A stretch of DNA of 64,000 nucleotides from assembly GCA_028622995.1 (NCBI GenBank), contig JAJQJQ010000002.1, positions 868,001-932,000 on the forward strand, written 5' to 3'. This document shows, in pieces, positions 13,217 through 25,300 of this stretch (positions within the stretch are counted from its first letter, which is position 1; every line of letters begins with the position of its first letter). The notes under the pieces are model-generated. The model was not told the DNA's origin. It searched no databases and saw only the letters and a program-made list of their open reading frames with translations. Source of the DNA: Panagrolaimus kolymaensis (taxonomy: Eukaryota; Nematoda; Chromadorea; Rhabditida; Panagrolaimidae). A program made the translations under genes and the position numbers.

Positions 13217-16200
13217 ATGTCATTCGTTACCATATTATTCCGGAAAGCTTTGAGTGGTATATTATTTATTGTTAATATTTTTAAAAGGTTGATAGGATTA
13301 TTTTGGAGAAGAAAAGAGAATAATATTGGTGAACTACCATTTATTGCACCAACAGCCGTTATCACTCAAGGCGGGTATCAACCACATGGCGGCGGACATG
13401 ACGGTAAGCTAATTTTCTTGCGTCATTTAGGAGAAAAGGTTAAAGAATGATGGACTTCCGCAAACAAATAAGAAGAAAGAAGTGTTTATTGTCAAATTAT
13501 GGAACTCAATGAAGCAGCAATCAAAGCACAGAAAAGCATTAAATTAATTACTAATTCTTTCGCATTTTACAGTTCCTCATCACAATTCTTCAAACCCTCA
13601 ATATTCTCAACAACAAAATAATTCATGGAATTCTTGGAATGATTCCACTTTTGGAATGGAATCTAAAATAGAAGAATATCGTCGAAAGCAATCTGAAGCC
13701 CTTCAAAGACAAAAATCCAAAGAAAAGGATACTACCTTAGTAGCAGAGCCAGACTATTTTAATGATCTTAGACCGGAAATAAAAGCAACTAAAAGGGTTA
13801 GCTTTTGATTCTTGCTTTTGTGTTTTAAAACCTCTTATTTTCATTAAAGGTACAAATTGATAAGGAAAGAGCAACGACTCCAATACCAAGAAAAAATCTT
13901 TTTGAATTTAATGAGAATGAAGTTGATGTACCAATGGTAAGTCATCGTTCGAAAAGGGGTTTTAAAAAATAGAAAAAAGGGATGAGCCAAAGAATTGTAT
14001 GAGGGAGGAGATTCGAATGGAAGGATCAAGAAATATTATCGAATGATTAGCGATAACTATGATTGCTTATTAATATGCAGCATTACCGTTTCAATCTTCA
14101 TTGGTCAGGAAGTTTTTTCGATTTGTTTATCAAGTTTAAGCAATTATTAAGAAATGTGTTTAACTTTAAGAAAATATTCTTAAACGCATTAAATAAGTCT
14201 AGCCAAGTTTAGTATGCGTGTCAACGACAGCAATGAAATTTGAAACGGAATTGCCTTTGTGCTTTGCTTGCTTTCTAATAAAAAAGCCACATTTTTCGAG
14301 ACATTGGTTTTCAATAATATTTTTTTATTATTTTTCTTTTCTAAAAAACTCTACGGCAACTTTTTTAAAGGAAAAATTAAACAAATATATACAACAAATT
14401 TTTAAACCAATAATTTTTTTTGTAAACAAAATAAGAAATATTTTTGAAAAAGGGAAGGAAGGAAGCCTATCTTCGAATTAAATCTCGATAACATTCAACG
14501 ATGGTTGAAATATGATCGATGCAAGCTAAATGTGATAAAGTTGGTTTAAAATTTGGTTGACATAATGCTTGACATTGTGATGGTAAATTAGATGATATCG
14601 AACAACAAACACCCACAGAAGAAGTATCATAAAATTGTGGAAAGCAACTTATTACTGATGTCATAGATAATGGTGGACATTGTTGACTGACAAGTGCACG
14701 CTTTATCTAGAATTTTTTGATTAATTAGGTTCCAAAAAAGGAGATGATAAAATTACTTCTTCTTTGCTGACATCTTTAGTACAAAGTGAACGACATCCAG
14801 GAGCTTGGGATTGACAACACGCAAGTAAACCTTGAACGGGTGAAGGTTGTGAAGGCCTTAATTGTCTTGGCAAAGCTGGAGCTGGATGATATTCATTTCC
14901 ACCAGTTTTCCAATATCCTTGTCTTAATGGAATTGCAAATGATGACGATGATTTTGTTGTTGACAATGTTGTTGCGGCTACAGTAGGAAAAAACATCATT
15001 GATGGAGGTGCTAAAGTGGTGACATGAGAAATTCGTACATTTCCAGCATGTTTTAAAGTTTCAAGCTTTTTTATTTGTAATGAATACTTTAGTGGATTTC
15101 CATTTTGCAATGATGGATCATCTTTCGCATTAATATATCTTGTAACAAATTCTCGTGTAGCATTTGTTGCAAGCCGCCTTCGTCCTGAATGTATTGGACG
15201 TCGAATAGCTGGTGGAACTTGAGCTGTAGATGAAGGTGCAGGAATAATATCAAAATTAAATGATGATGGTGGAGTCATTCCAGGAGGGGCTAATTCTGGA
15301 ATAGCCGTATGTGATTTAGGTATTCCACTTTGATTATCCCAAAATGCTGAATTTAGTTGAGGGCTTGAAAGCATTGTGGAAGGTGTAGGCATTGAAAAGG
15401 GTTGAAGAAGTTGAAGTTTTGAATTAACTGGAGCATATTTTTCTTCTGCTGAAATTTCACCACCAGCTACACCACTAATAAGATTTCCAACTTCCCGATG
15501 TTCATCAACACGAGAAACTACGCTAAAAGCAGCGCTTCCAGGTCGAATTCCATCAGCATTTATTGCTTCGGTAGCAGATTTACTCAGAGTTGCAGTGGAA
15601 TTTAATAAAGTTTGTGTTCGATAAAGTCGAAGAAGCAACAATGAATATTGATGGCGTTCTTCTACAGGCATTTTCTAAAAGTTTACGAGTTATGAGTATT
15701 TAAATTTGTAGTTATTATAAAATAATTTACTTCTCTATTGCAATTTGTTCTTTGTGTTAAAAATTTGCATATTTCAAGTTTGACTTTCACTTTGCCTGTA
15801 TCTTCAACTCGTTCGAGTAAAATATCTCGAATGTATTCACTTTTTGATAGCGGAGGATCCATTCGAATGCTTCCACCTTCTTCCACTGAATTGGCCCAAC
15901 TAGTCCAAACGCAAACCGGCTCACGTCGACTATCTAAACACATTCATTTTATTTTTTATTGGAAAAAACAATAAGTTTCCCATCGAAAGAAGAAAAAAAA
16001 TTCGCTTACTCATTTGAACAATGGTTGCTAAAGATGAGCAACATTGTAATAAAAAATTATTATTTGTTAAAATCATTCCTGTAACAAATGTTCTGCGCCC
16101 TTTAAATGCAATATAATGTGATGCTTTTGAGCAAGTTGTATTCCATTCACATGATTCAATACAACCATAATTTGCAAATGTTGCACATACAGCTCTACCA

Positions 16201-19200
16201 CTTTCAATACTATATAGTTTTAAACCCACATTACATTGAATTGCGCCATATGATGAAACTAGGGGCAAGATAAAACCCAAAAAATTGAGGAAATAAAACA
16301 AAGATATCGTCGTTGACATTCCTAAAAAATGGAAGTTTATTGATTCGTGAAGGAAAAAAGAAAATAGTGAGACGACGGATTGAGATGATAGGATTAAAGC
16401 TTTAACACAAATATCACGGTCATGGTTTTTACAAATAGCTTGAAGAAATACAAAAGGATAATAACCCTTTTAAAAAGCTTAACATGCTTTGGATAGAGAA
16501 AACTCTATTACTAGCGCTCTCAAAATGAAAAGTTTGCAAAATTTAGGAATTTTCTTAGGTGTAAGTTTCCAAGAAGTTATGTCTTTAACTTCAACAAAAT
16601 TTTTCCAATCTCAAACCAAACAAACAAAATTTTTCTAAATGCCACTTGAATCGATCGTTTTCCTTCATCGATAAAAACGTATTTGAAGTAAAAAAAGGAA
16701 AAAGATTTTTATGCAAATGTTGATGAAACTTTCTTCTTTTTCCGTTTTTTTTGTTGATTGTATGAAATTCAAAGAGGAAGGAAAAAAAGAAAACGATAAA
16801 GTTAAAAAGATTTTGTTAATCTCGGTAACCTCCTGGTGTGAGTGACGGTGAATGCATGCATACAAACACAACACGCTTTCTGCTACTTTTTTGTTATTTG
16901 AAAATTGAAATAAATGATTCAACGTTAAAAATAAAATAATTTTAAATTACGGGTCAATTGCATGGATCTGTCACTCGATCCTTGAGATATAAATTTTGAA
17001 AATAAAAAGAAACAAGGCAATTAATTTGTATCTTTTTTTATTTTTTTGAGAATCGGAAAATTAAAATTCGTGGGAAAAAAAGCATAAAGAAAAATATTTA
17101 ATCAAGAAATGAGGAAAATGCAAAAAGAAAAGTGAAAATATTGAACATTTTATTTTGGGTTTTATCCTAATCGGTTTTCTTTGTGTTTTTTTGTGGTAAT
17201 GTTTTCGGAACTAATTTAATTAATTAGTTGGAACGGCTAGCTTATTTAAAATGGAGAAAGTAAAATCTTTTTATTGTGTAAATGATGAAAAAGCAGATAA
17301 ACGAGTTTTTTGTGGAAAAAAAAGTTGACCACCTTAAAAAAACAGAACACACCTTTGGAACCAATACAAACAAAAAAGCTTGCTCGAAAGGCACAATCAT
17401 TTTTTAAAATGAAACTGAATCCTTTTTTAGGAAATATGGAATAAATGGGGAAAGTTTAGAAGATCATGCCTATGTGGGGAACAGAATGAGTTAAAATAAA
17501 TTAATAATTTTGAGCACTAAAGAAACACAAGAAAAAAAGTTAAATATCATCAATCCGAGATGCAAGGAGCTTTTCATCTATCGCGAGTGCTAAGCAAGAA
17601 TTAAGAAAATATTTGAAAAATGCTCTAACAAAATCAAACTTCTAGGCCCTTTTATCCCTTCTCAAAAATCAAATAAAAGATTACAAAATAGTTATAATGA
17701 AATCGAAATTGTTTTTTATGAAACTAACAAGATTTTCTTCAAATACAAAAAAAATAAACAAGCATAAACTTGATGATTTGTTTTACTCTTTTACTTTTTT
17801 TTCATCATCCATTCATCAGCCATCCATCGCCTAAGGGTTAAATTATCTTGAAAAAATTTCATGAAAAAAAAGTTTATGAGGGATAAAAACCTTTTTTTTA
17901 TATTTCAATGCGATGCGGTTTTTGTTTGTGGATTTTAACTTCCTTCCTTTCACAAAAATAGATAGAAGATTCAAGGAAGAGAGGGATCTCAACGGCAAAC
18001 GACCTGTTTAAAAAAGGGGGGAAGAGAGAGAGAGAGTTTTGTTACCATTTTTTAAAACCGTGTTCGGAACTTAAAAAAGAGGTTTGAAACGGAAAAAGAA
18101 TGGTTTTGCTCCTCGGAAATGCGAGGGATGTCGGGCAGCAACATAAAAGTTGAAGAGTGACAGAGGTAGTAGACACCGACTTTAATATCTCGGTTGTCAG
18201 GTTCAAGGTTTGGAAAAATAAATAAATAAAAAAGAAATAATTTTTTGGCGATGATTTATTTTTAATAAAACAAGGATGAATTTTCATGAGCCGAAAAAAC
18301 AATCAAACGTTCGCCTCTTTTTTTTTTTGTCGCCGCCGCAATTAGAAGGTTTTTTTATTCGATCATCGTCTGCTTGAAGAAGATCAGCACAGTAGCATTC
18401 AGATGGATCACTAATTTGTTGTGGATTCACTTGAACAATTTTAAGTCCAAAAAAAGCAAAAATAAAAATTTCTTTTCTTTTAATTATTTCTCTTCTAAGA
18501 CTGGTCACATAATTTTCATAGTTGAATGAAATCTAACTAAAAAAAATAAAAATCTTATAAATATTATTATTATTGCCTTCGGTTGATGTTGCTGCTATTG
18601 CGCTTATGCAATATCGCCATCATCATTATTATCGAAAGCAAAAAGCGACCGATCATGTTTTTTCTTTTCTTTTGAGTAATAATATCAGGAGTCCTCCTGC
18701 GTAACTTCTTTTTCTGGCCATTGGCGGCGGCGATCAACTAGTTTTTTTTATATGTTTACGTTTGAGAAAATATCTCATATTTTTTTAATGAATGAACGAA
18801 AAAAATATGTTATGGACAATAGACTTTTTGCATTGAAGAAAAATGGAGGTGAAGGTGAAGGAGGAGGACATGTTTTTAAAAAAATTCAAAAAAGGATAAG
18901 GGTAGAGATGATGGATGAATGAATGATAAATATTATTAATAAAAAGATTTTTTTGAAAGACAAATGAATCAGAAAGAAAGAATTTAGGCGATTAGCAACA
19001 AAAACAAAAAAGATCAAATTTTTTAATTAGCGATAAAAAAAATTAAACAAAATTTCTTTTTTTTTGAAATTAAAATTTTGATGATTTTTGTCTTTGCAGC
19101 AATCCAATCACGAACTTGGCGATCTTGATTTTGATTCAATGGATAATGGTGGAAATAATGCTGGAGGAAATTCAGCATGGGACGATGATATAAATATTGA

Positions 19201-19315
19201 TGAAATGGATCAAGTTTTAAAAGCCCAAAAACAACAAGAAAGAGTTGACAAACAAAAGCAACGCTTGCTTGAGCATGAACGTCGACAGCATGAAAAAAAG
19301 AAACATCATCATTAA
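13217..19315 (+). CDS. EBAG9/RCAS1-like Golgi membrane protein
   Basis: Four exons: 13217-13403, 13573-13796, 13850-13936, 19100-19315, giving about 237 aa with all phases consistent. The N terminus has one hydrophobic segment (about residues 8-30, ending in basic LFWRR), as in EBAG9, a single-pass Golgi protein that in mammals modulates vesicle traffic and O-glycan display. The middle has the EBAG9-like EPDYF motif. The last exon has NHELGDLDF, then an acidic stretch, then a charged coiled coil ending in KKKHHH, matching the ELGDLD and coiled-coil tail of EBAG9. The third intron is 5,163 nt, about 100 times the usual intron here, and contains a complete gene on the opposite strand. The assignment rests on the order of these short motifs, not on an alignment. 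Confidence 0.83.
14467..16319 (-). CDS. Secreted cysteine-rich protein with C-terminal DB-type module
   Basis: Four exons: 16319-16010, 15933-15731, 15674-14757, 14706-14467, giving about 556 aa in phase. The N terminus is a signal peptide (hydrophobic SLFYFLNFLGFILPLV, then SSYG). A cysteine-containing domain follows (about residues 25-170), then a long S/T/P-rich linker, then a C-terminal block with 12 cysteines spaced CC, C, C, C, C, CC, C, C, C, C, starting LLACCQSQAPGC and ending with IVECYRDLI. That spacing resembles the nematode-specific DB module (Pfam domain of unknown function DB), usually found in secreted proteins. The gene lies wholly inside EBAG9 intron 3, antisense. Exon 1 is preceded by TTTTTTAG two bases before the ATG, which fits trans-splicing or an upstream untranslated exon. 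The molecular function is not known. Confidence 0.78.
16320..19099. other. Remainder of EBAG9 intron 3
   Basis: AT-rich with poly-A and poly-T tracts. Apart from a possible orphan exon at 18297-18470 (reported separately) I see no coding-like sequence. It ends in the acceptor TCTTTGCAG at 19099. Confidence 0.5.
18297..18508 (-). CDS. Possible orphan exon, unrecognised
   Basis: A minus-strand open frame carries a stretch with protein-like composition (VNPQQISDPSECYCADLLQ, then ADDDRIKKPSNCGG), unlike the lysine/phenylalanine translations around it. The segment in front is hydrophobic (IFIFAFFGLKIV) and could be a signal peptide. I cannot find a convincing donor or downstream exon, so it may be an isolated exon of a second gene nested in EBAG9 intron 3, an alternative 5' exon of the DB-module gene downstream on the same strand, or chance. 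The boundaries are those of the open frame only. Confidence 0.2.
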
Positions 19316-19684
19316 TTTAATTTTTATTTTTGTTTCGTAATAATATTTTATTATTTTTATTGTATTGAGCTTTTTTTAAAGGAAAAAATCACTTCTTTCT
19401 TTATTTTTTATTTTTGTGATAATGAATTTTTAAATAATTAACTGGCCATCAAAAGACAGCTTTTAAATCCCCATTTAAAAATTTTTTTTGATTTTGTAAT
19501 AACTAATTATTAAATTAAATAATTTTTATTTGGCATAAATTCAAGCTTAAGCGTTTAGCAGCATTTAAAAAAAAGATAAAAATTAAAGCAAAAAGCAAAC
19601 ATCAGAGAACAAATTTTATTTTATATGCCATGAAATAATATTGCTGTTAATTATCTGACGACAGCCATCAATCATTTCTACAGT
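19316..19684. other. Convergent 3' region between EBAG9-like and SnoaL-like genes
   Basis: 369 bp between two stop codons that face each other. It holds AT-rich 3' untranslated sequence; no gene is seen. Confidence 0.6.
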
Positions 19685-20935
19685 TTAACCAGAAGCAGGT
19701 TTGGTGACATTGAAGCAATCACTATGAACAAACCAAACTCCATTATCCTTTTTCCAAACTTGAAGATAAGTTCCTGATTCAATTCCCTTTTTTCCATTGA
19801 GATGATAGGAACCACGTTCATACGCAAATTTATCACAACCACAACCATTAACTTCTTCAGTTATGATTTGAGCGGTGGCTGTAAAAGCAAATATGTTTCA
19901 TTACAGTAATTAAAAGGGGTATTCTAAAACTAACCAACTCCATCAGCCATATCAGATTTAAAATAAGCTTCAATTTCTTTTCGACCACGTAAAGGTTGGC
20001 TGCTATTTGGCATGAAAACGCCTTCTGGATGATAAATCTAAAAAAGTGATGTTTATTGGAAACATGCGGGTTTTATGAAATTCTATTATAACAACAAAAA
20101 TACGGTAGCCGAAAAAAACTTTTTATAATCATCTTATTATACACAATTATTTTATCGTACATACCTCAGCAGCTTTGGCAGCATTTCCTTCATTAAAAGC
20201 TCGCATAAAATCTTCTTGACGTGATTTAATTTCTTGAAAAAGGGCTAAAAAATATTAAAAATATTAATGTTACAAAAATCAAAATAAATAAATTAATCTT
20301 ATTTCATTAAATCTTATTATTTAAAAAATTGTTGCTATTGACAAATTGGATTCTATTTTTTTCCCTACAACAAAAAATATGGTAATATGTAATTTTTGTT
20401 GTTGAAAAAAGTCTGACTTTTGAAACAAATTCCAGATTGAGAAAATTTATACAAAGTGACGATGGGTAAAATCCATTAGTGTTTTTGAATTTTAGTTTCA
20501 AAATAAACCTTCAATCATTGAATTGCTATAGTTGCAAACCTCCACAACTCACTATGATTTTTATCTTTATCCTACAGTAAAGATAGTTTTCAAATATCTA
20601 AGAAAAGTTACCCATATTCATATTTTCAAGCATCGGAGATTTCAATGCTATTCTTTGAAAAAGATTATACCCAAAATCATTAGATTGAGACGTAGAATTA
20701 GTTTTCATTTTTAAAATCACTACCACAAAATCAATTTTCGAAAACCCAAAAAATGGATGACACAACGTCAAAAAAATTTACGTTTACTATTTTTTTTATA
20801 AACTAAAATGAATGAAAAATTATGATAGCTGCTTGCTCATCTTCAAAAAAAAAATGAATTTCCTCATAAAAAATTTATCTTCTTCTTGTCTACGTTTAAT
20901 ATTTTCTAGTCTTTTCCATAATAACACTCACCCAT
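19685..20935 (-). CDS. SnoaL/DUF4440-type NTF2-like protein
   Basis: Four exons: 20935-20932, 20244-20165, 20037-19935, 19878-19685, giving 126 aa. The first coding exon is only four bases (ATGG), followed by a 687-nt intron; the joint restores Met-Ala-Leu-Phe-Gln. The protein has the pattern of small alpha+beta NTF2-fold proteins of the SnoaL/DUF4440 type: a helix with EDFMRAFNEGNAAKAAE, YHPEGVFMPNSS, an RG-K-EIEAYFK helix, then strands with GTYLQVWKK and GVWFVHSDCFN. Members are mostly of unknown function and often dimeric; no substrate can be inferred. The donor of exon 3 must be GTTAGT at 19934, because the alternative GTTGGT at 19938 puts a stop in frame. Confidence is lower for the start exon than for the domain. 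Confidence 0.72.
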
Positions 20936-22336
20936 TTTTGTCGACGTTGAACAGCTGCAACTGACAGAAGGATTCACTTGAGAATCTTTGTCGTCGTCAT
21001 TTTTTTTAACGAGCGAAAAAACTTCAGAAGGTTAGTTGGTTGGTGAAGCTCCATCCCCGGAAAACATCATTTTTTAGTTGTTGGGATTGTTTGGTATATT
21101 TATTTCCTGTCTGAACTTAGCTGAGGAGGAGAAGATGATTATTTTTTTGTTTGGCCTTTCATATTGAGTATTGTTTGTGACACTTTTAGATTACATATGT
21201 ACATACATATTCTTATTCCATTCAAAAAAACAAAAATGTTAAAGGATCCCTTTCATTTCCGGCAAACATGCTTCCGGTAATTTTTTCTTTTCTTTTTTTT
21301 TTGTTATAAAAAATTGCTCAAATACGAAGAAAAAAAAGCTTTTCTTTATTTTTTTGTAAGCAAAAAAGCATTTAATGCAAAATAAAGGAATAATAACAAA
21401 AACGAAAGTTTAAAAAATTCTTTTACAAAAATGATTGGAAGACAGTAAATAACAAAGAAAAAAAATAGTTTGAAGGAGGGTTAATAAACATGTAAATATT
21501 TCAAGTTTCACCTAGAGAAAGAAAATAATAAAAAAAGAAAATTTAAGAAACTAAAATTTGGCAAAGACATTATTTTTTTGCAGAAGAAAAAGAAAGATTT
21601 GAACAATCTTAAAATTAAAAAAATTAATTCAACAAACAACAAAGTTTTAAAGAAATGGCAGAAAAAGAGTGCGCAGAAATTTAAGCGAAATCACAAGAAA
21701 AAATTATACATAAAATATAAATAAATTTGCAAAAAAAAACTTTTTGTGAGAAAAGTTTGATTAATGTTGTTGAATTTGTTTTTAGAGTAAAAAGTACACG
21801 TTTTGTAAACAAAGGAGCATGGAAAAAAACATATCTGCCGCAGCTTTAAAAAAATAAGGCCACGACATTTTACAAAAAAGTAAAGCAATAATAGATAAAA
21901 AAAGAAACTGAATGAATGTATTATAAAATTAATAATATCTGCACAACTGACTATTTAAAATAAAGAGATTGAATCAGCACCGTTATATTGTATCATCATT
22001 ATTATTAATAAAGTTAAAGGTAGTTCAAAAAGATTTTGTCCGATGCAAAATGAAAAAAAATAGGCACGTTTTGAATGTGGGTTGATTGATAAAACTTTTG
22101 GTTATTATCCGCGTTAAAATTTTCCTTAGTGAGAATGTTCGTTGCAAAAAATACCGAATTTTATAGTTGTGTGTTCGATAGCTGCTTAGAACAAAAATTC
22201 TTCGTGAGGTCAAGAATACCACATCTTCCAAAACAAATGACAAAAAAAAATGGAAAAAAGTTACAAGGATTCGAAAAGTTTACTATCGGACAGAATTTTT
22301 GATACTACAAAACATAAAAAAAGGCTATAATAGTTA
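20936..22336. other. Intergenic region upstream of the SnoaL-like gene
   Basis: 1.4 kb of AT-rich sequence with poly-A and poly-T tracts between two minus-strand genes. It contains the 5' region of the SnoaL-like gene and the 3' untranslated region of the TOCA gene; nothing else is recognised. Confidence 0.5.
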
Positions 22337-25300
22337 TTAATACCATTGACAATTGAGATAGGATGTTGGAACGAAACCTTCTATTTGAGTTGATTTGTGT
22401 CGAATACGAGTCCAGCCATCACCTTCATCTTTTTCTAATAAGAACATTTCATCGCCTTCTTTCATTGCCACAGTAGTACCATCACTACTTCCTTCAAAAT
22501 AATACATAGCGGTACAGATTCCAAGTACAGGTAAATCGAATTCTTCATCAGCTCCATTAGTGTTCGATAGTCCATGTTGTTGAGTAGGAAGTGACGGCCT
22601 TATTGAACTAGGTTCTTTTGGAGCGCCAATAAATTGTTTTGCAGCTAAAAACCAAGTTATTAATCGGAACCAATAAAAAGTAAACGAACTAAGACCGTTA
22701 TTAGGAACAGGTGCAACCAATTTTTTATTTGAAAAGCCATGCGAACCTTCACTTGATACAGAATCTTCTGAATACGAAGTTCTATTAGTGTTAGCTGCAG
22801 ATGAAAATCCACTACTTGATATACGTGGTGATGAATTGCTAACAGGAGAAGGATGACCATTGTTGTATGGCGATCTCAAACCGATATCACTTCCAGAACT
22901 TCTCATTTCAGCTTGTATACTTTCCAAAAGGTTCTAAAAAGGATGTTAATCATTAATGGATAGTTCTAAAAAAATAAGCTTACGCTAAACTTCGCAATTT
23001 CAGAATTAATGCCTGTCAACTGTTTTCGATATTCAGCTATTTGAGGTTCAACATCTTTAGGATTTCCAAGCTTTGGATTACCTTTATAAACTTCAGCCAT
23101 TTTTTCCACACCTTCCAGAGAATTACGCAACGTTTCTTTTTCTTTATTGAGTTCTTCTAGTTTCATTTGAATTTTTCGACATCGTTGTTGTGGCGGAAGA
23201 TTACCATAATCAGAGGAGTTTTCACCATTAGATTTACTCGGTTTTTCGCCTGCTCCACCACCAAAGAATTTTTGATGCATTGATTGTCGTCTTCCTATTG
23301 ATTTGTTAGCACCATTTTTCGTTGCCAAAGGTAAAGTTCCACGTTTCATTGATACATTGTCAGAGTTGTCAGGACTAAGAATCTTTGAAGGATCACCAAA
23401 ATCATCAAAAGGATAATCATCTGGAATGGGATATCCGCTAACATTTTGATCAATAACAACTTGAGTATCAGAATTTGGATTGATTGAAGAAACAGCTCGA
23501 AGCATTTCATCATAACATGCTTGAATAATTTTAACAACGGATGTTTCAGCTTCAATTGTTTTTTGCATTGCCAGTTGAGTATGAGTAATTCGATCAATAT
23601 CAGCTGTTTTCATTTGATGAAGTAAACTTGGTAATTCTGATTCAAAGTGCTTCACTTTGGCTTCGTTTGCGATGACCAAAGCATTGGCATAATTCTTTTT
23701 AGCTTCTTCACAGGATTGATTTCTGCAATGGACAGTGTTCCCAGATTTCTCCAATTCAATTCTTGAAAGAGCCAGATTCTTATCATTTTTAGCATGCTTA
23801 ACATGAGCTGCTTCAGCCTCTTTGAAAGCTTTGGCATAATTTCGATGATACTTTTCCATATGTTCAACAGCTTTTGATAAATCCATATTCAACTTTTGCA
23901 GATGATTAAGATGATTCTTTCTTGTTTGACGAAGATCAGTGCATTTTGATATAACTTCTTTATGAATGTTATTTTTGAGTCGATCAGCGACAACTTCGTG
24001 TTGACCAGCAAGTGATTCCAATTCATGAAGCATTGTATAAAACGTTGACATATAAGTAAATACTTTTGCATCATCATCTTTTCTTTTACCAAAGTTCTTT
24101 TTAGCCAAATTTCGAAGTTTTGCAGCATACTCTTCTTCAATCAATGCACGTTCTTTAACAAAATTTCCATATCTTTCAAAAAAATCTATTCCTTTTTGAG
24201 TATGAGCAGCAACTGAATCTGTTTGATCCTGAAAAAAGAAACGTTTCATTTTGCAATATTAAAAACACACAAAAATAGTAAGGGAAGAGATTATAATGAC
24301 AGAAATAATATGCAAATCTCATGAGGGATTAAAATGAAAAGGTTTCTCACAGAATTGTAATAAAGAGTCGTTGTTGGTGTGGTTTGGATGGATTGCCCTC
24401 CTTCGGTCAACATGGAATAAAGCGCTGAACACGAATTTGACAATTCAGACCCAATGGAAGTAAGCGAGAGCTTCTGCGCTTTTAAGGCTAATTTTTTATG
24501 TGCACGACTTATTGTTCCTGTCATGTCATTATTTCCACTAAAGCTTGTTGGTCGAGTCTTTAAAGGAGTTGAAGCAGATGGGGATGCATGAGCCATAATT
24601 GGTGGTGCAGGAGACCTATCAGAATAAAACGAATCATATGAAGAAAATGATGACATTGAGGATGGAGTTCGTTGAAGCATCTTCTCTTTCTTTTTGTCTT
24701 TAAAGGTTTTTAAATTCTCAAGGAGATCAAAAAGTAATCCATACAATGTAATGTAAAATAAAACCACACGTGCGCAAGAAAATAATATCGAAGTAAACTG
24801 AGTCGCTTGACAATCAAGTGGAATTTTTCTTATACGGGCGGAGCTCTTAAAAGAACCCAAAACAGTAAGGGAAAAATGAGAAACAAATTAATAAGTGTAA
24901 ACGGTTCTTTTCTTATAAGAGTAACAAACAAAAACGCATAAGCCCAAAACCAACGTTTCAATACAAGCTCATTTTCGAGCTACTGACAACGCCGCGGCAA
25001 AACTCGAATGAGTGTCCGGTCAACAGAGATGGACAAACGACAAAGAAGTGGTTTTGGTCACAATAAAGAATATGAAAAGACTGTTCGCAACAAATAATAA
25101 TTTTAAATGAAGGGATGGAATCGAGGGGAGCTTAGTTACAGGTGAAAGCAGGAAAAGAAAAAGAAAAAATATCAAATATAATTTTTTCAGCGATTTTTTT
25201 TAATTCTAGTATGCTTAAAGTATAATAATAAAAGAAAGAAAATGATATGCATGTTCAAATGCATGAGATAAATTCATCGCATCTTCTCTATTACACATTT

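Noticed and set aside
15738..15974. Plus-strand open frame inside the DB-module gene
   Set aside because: It is the antisense shadow of exon 2 of that gene and lacks its own gene-like context.
24681..24860. In-frame extension of the long TOCA isoform with a membrane-span-like segment
   Set aside because: Composition looks like translated untranslated-region sequence, and a membrane helix before an F-BAR domain is not known to me.
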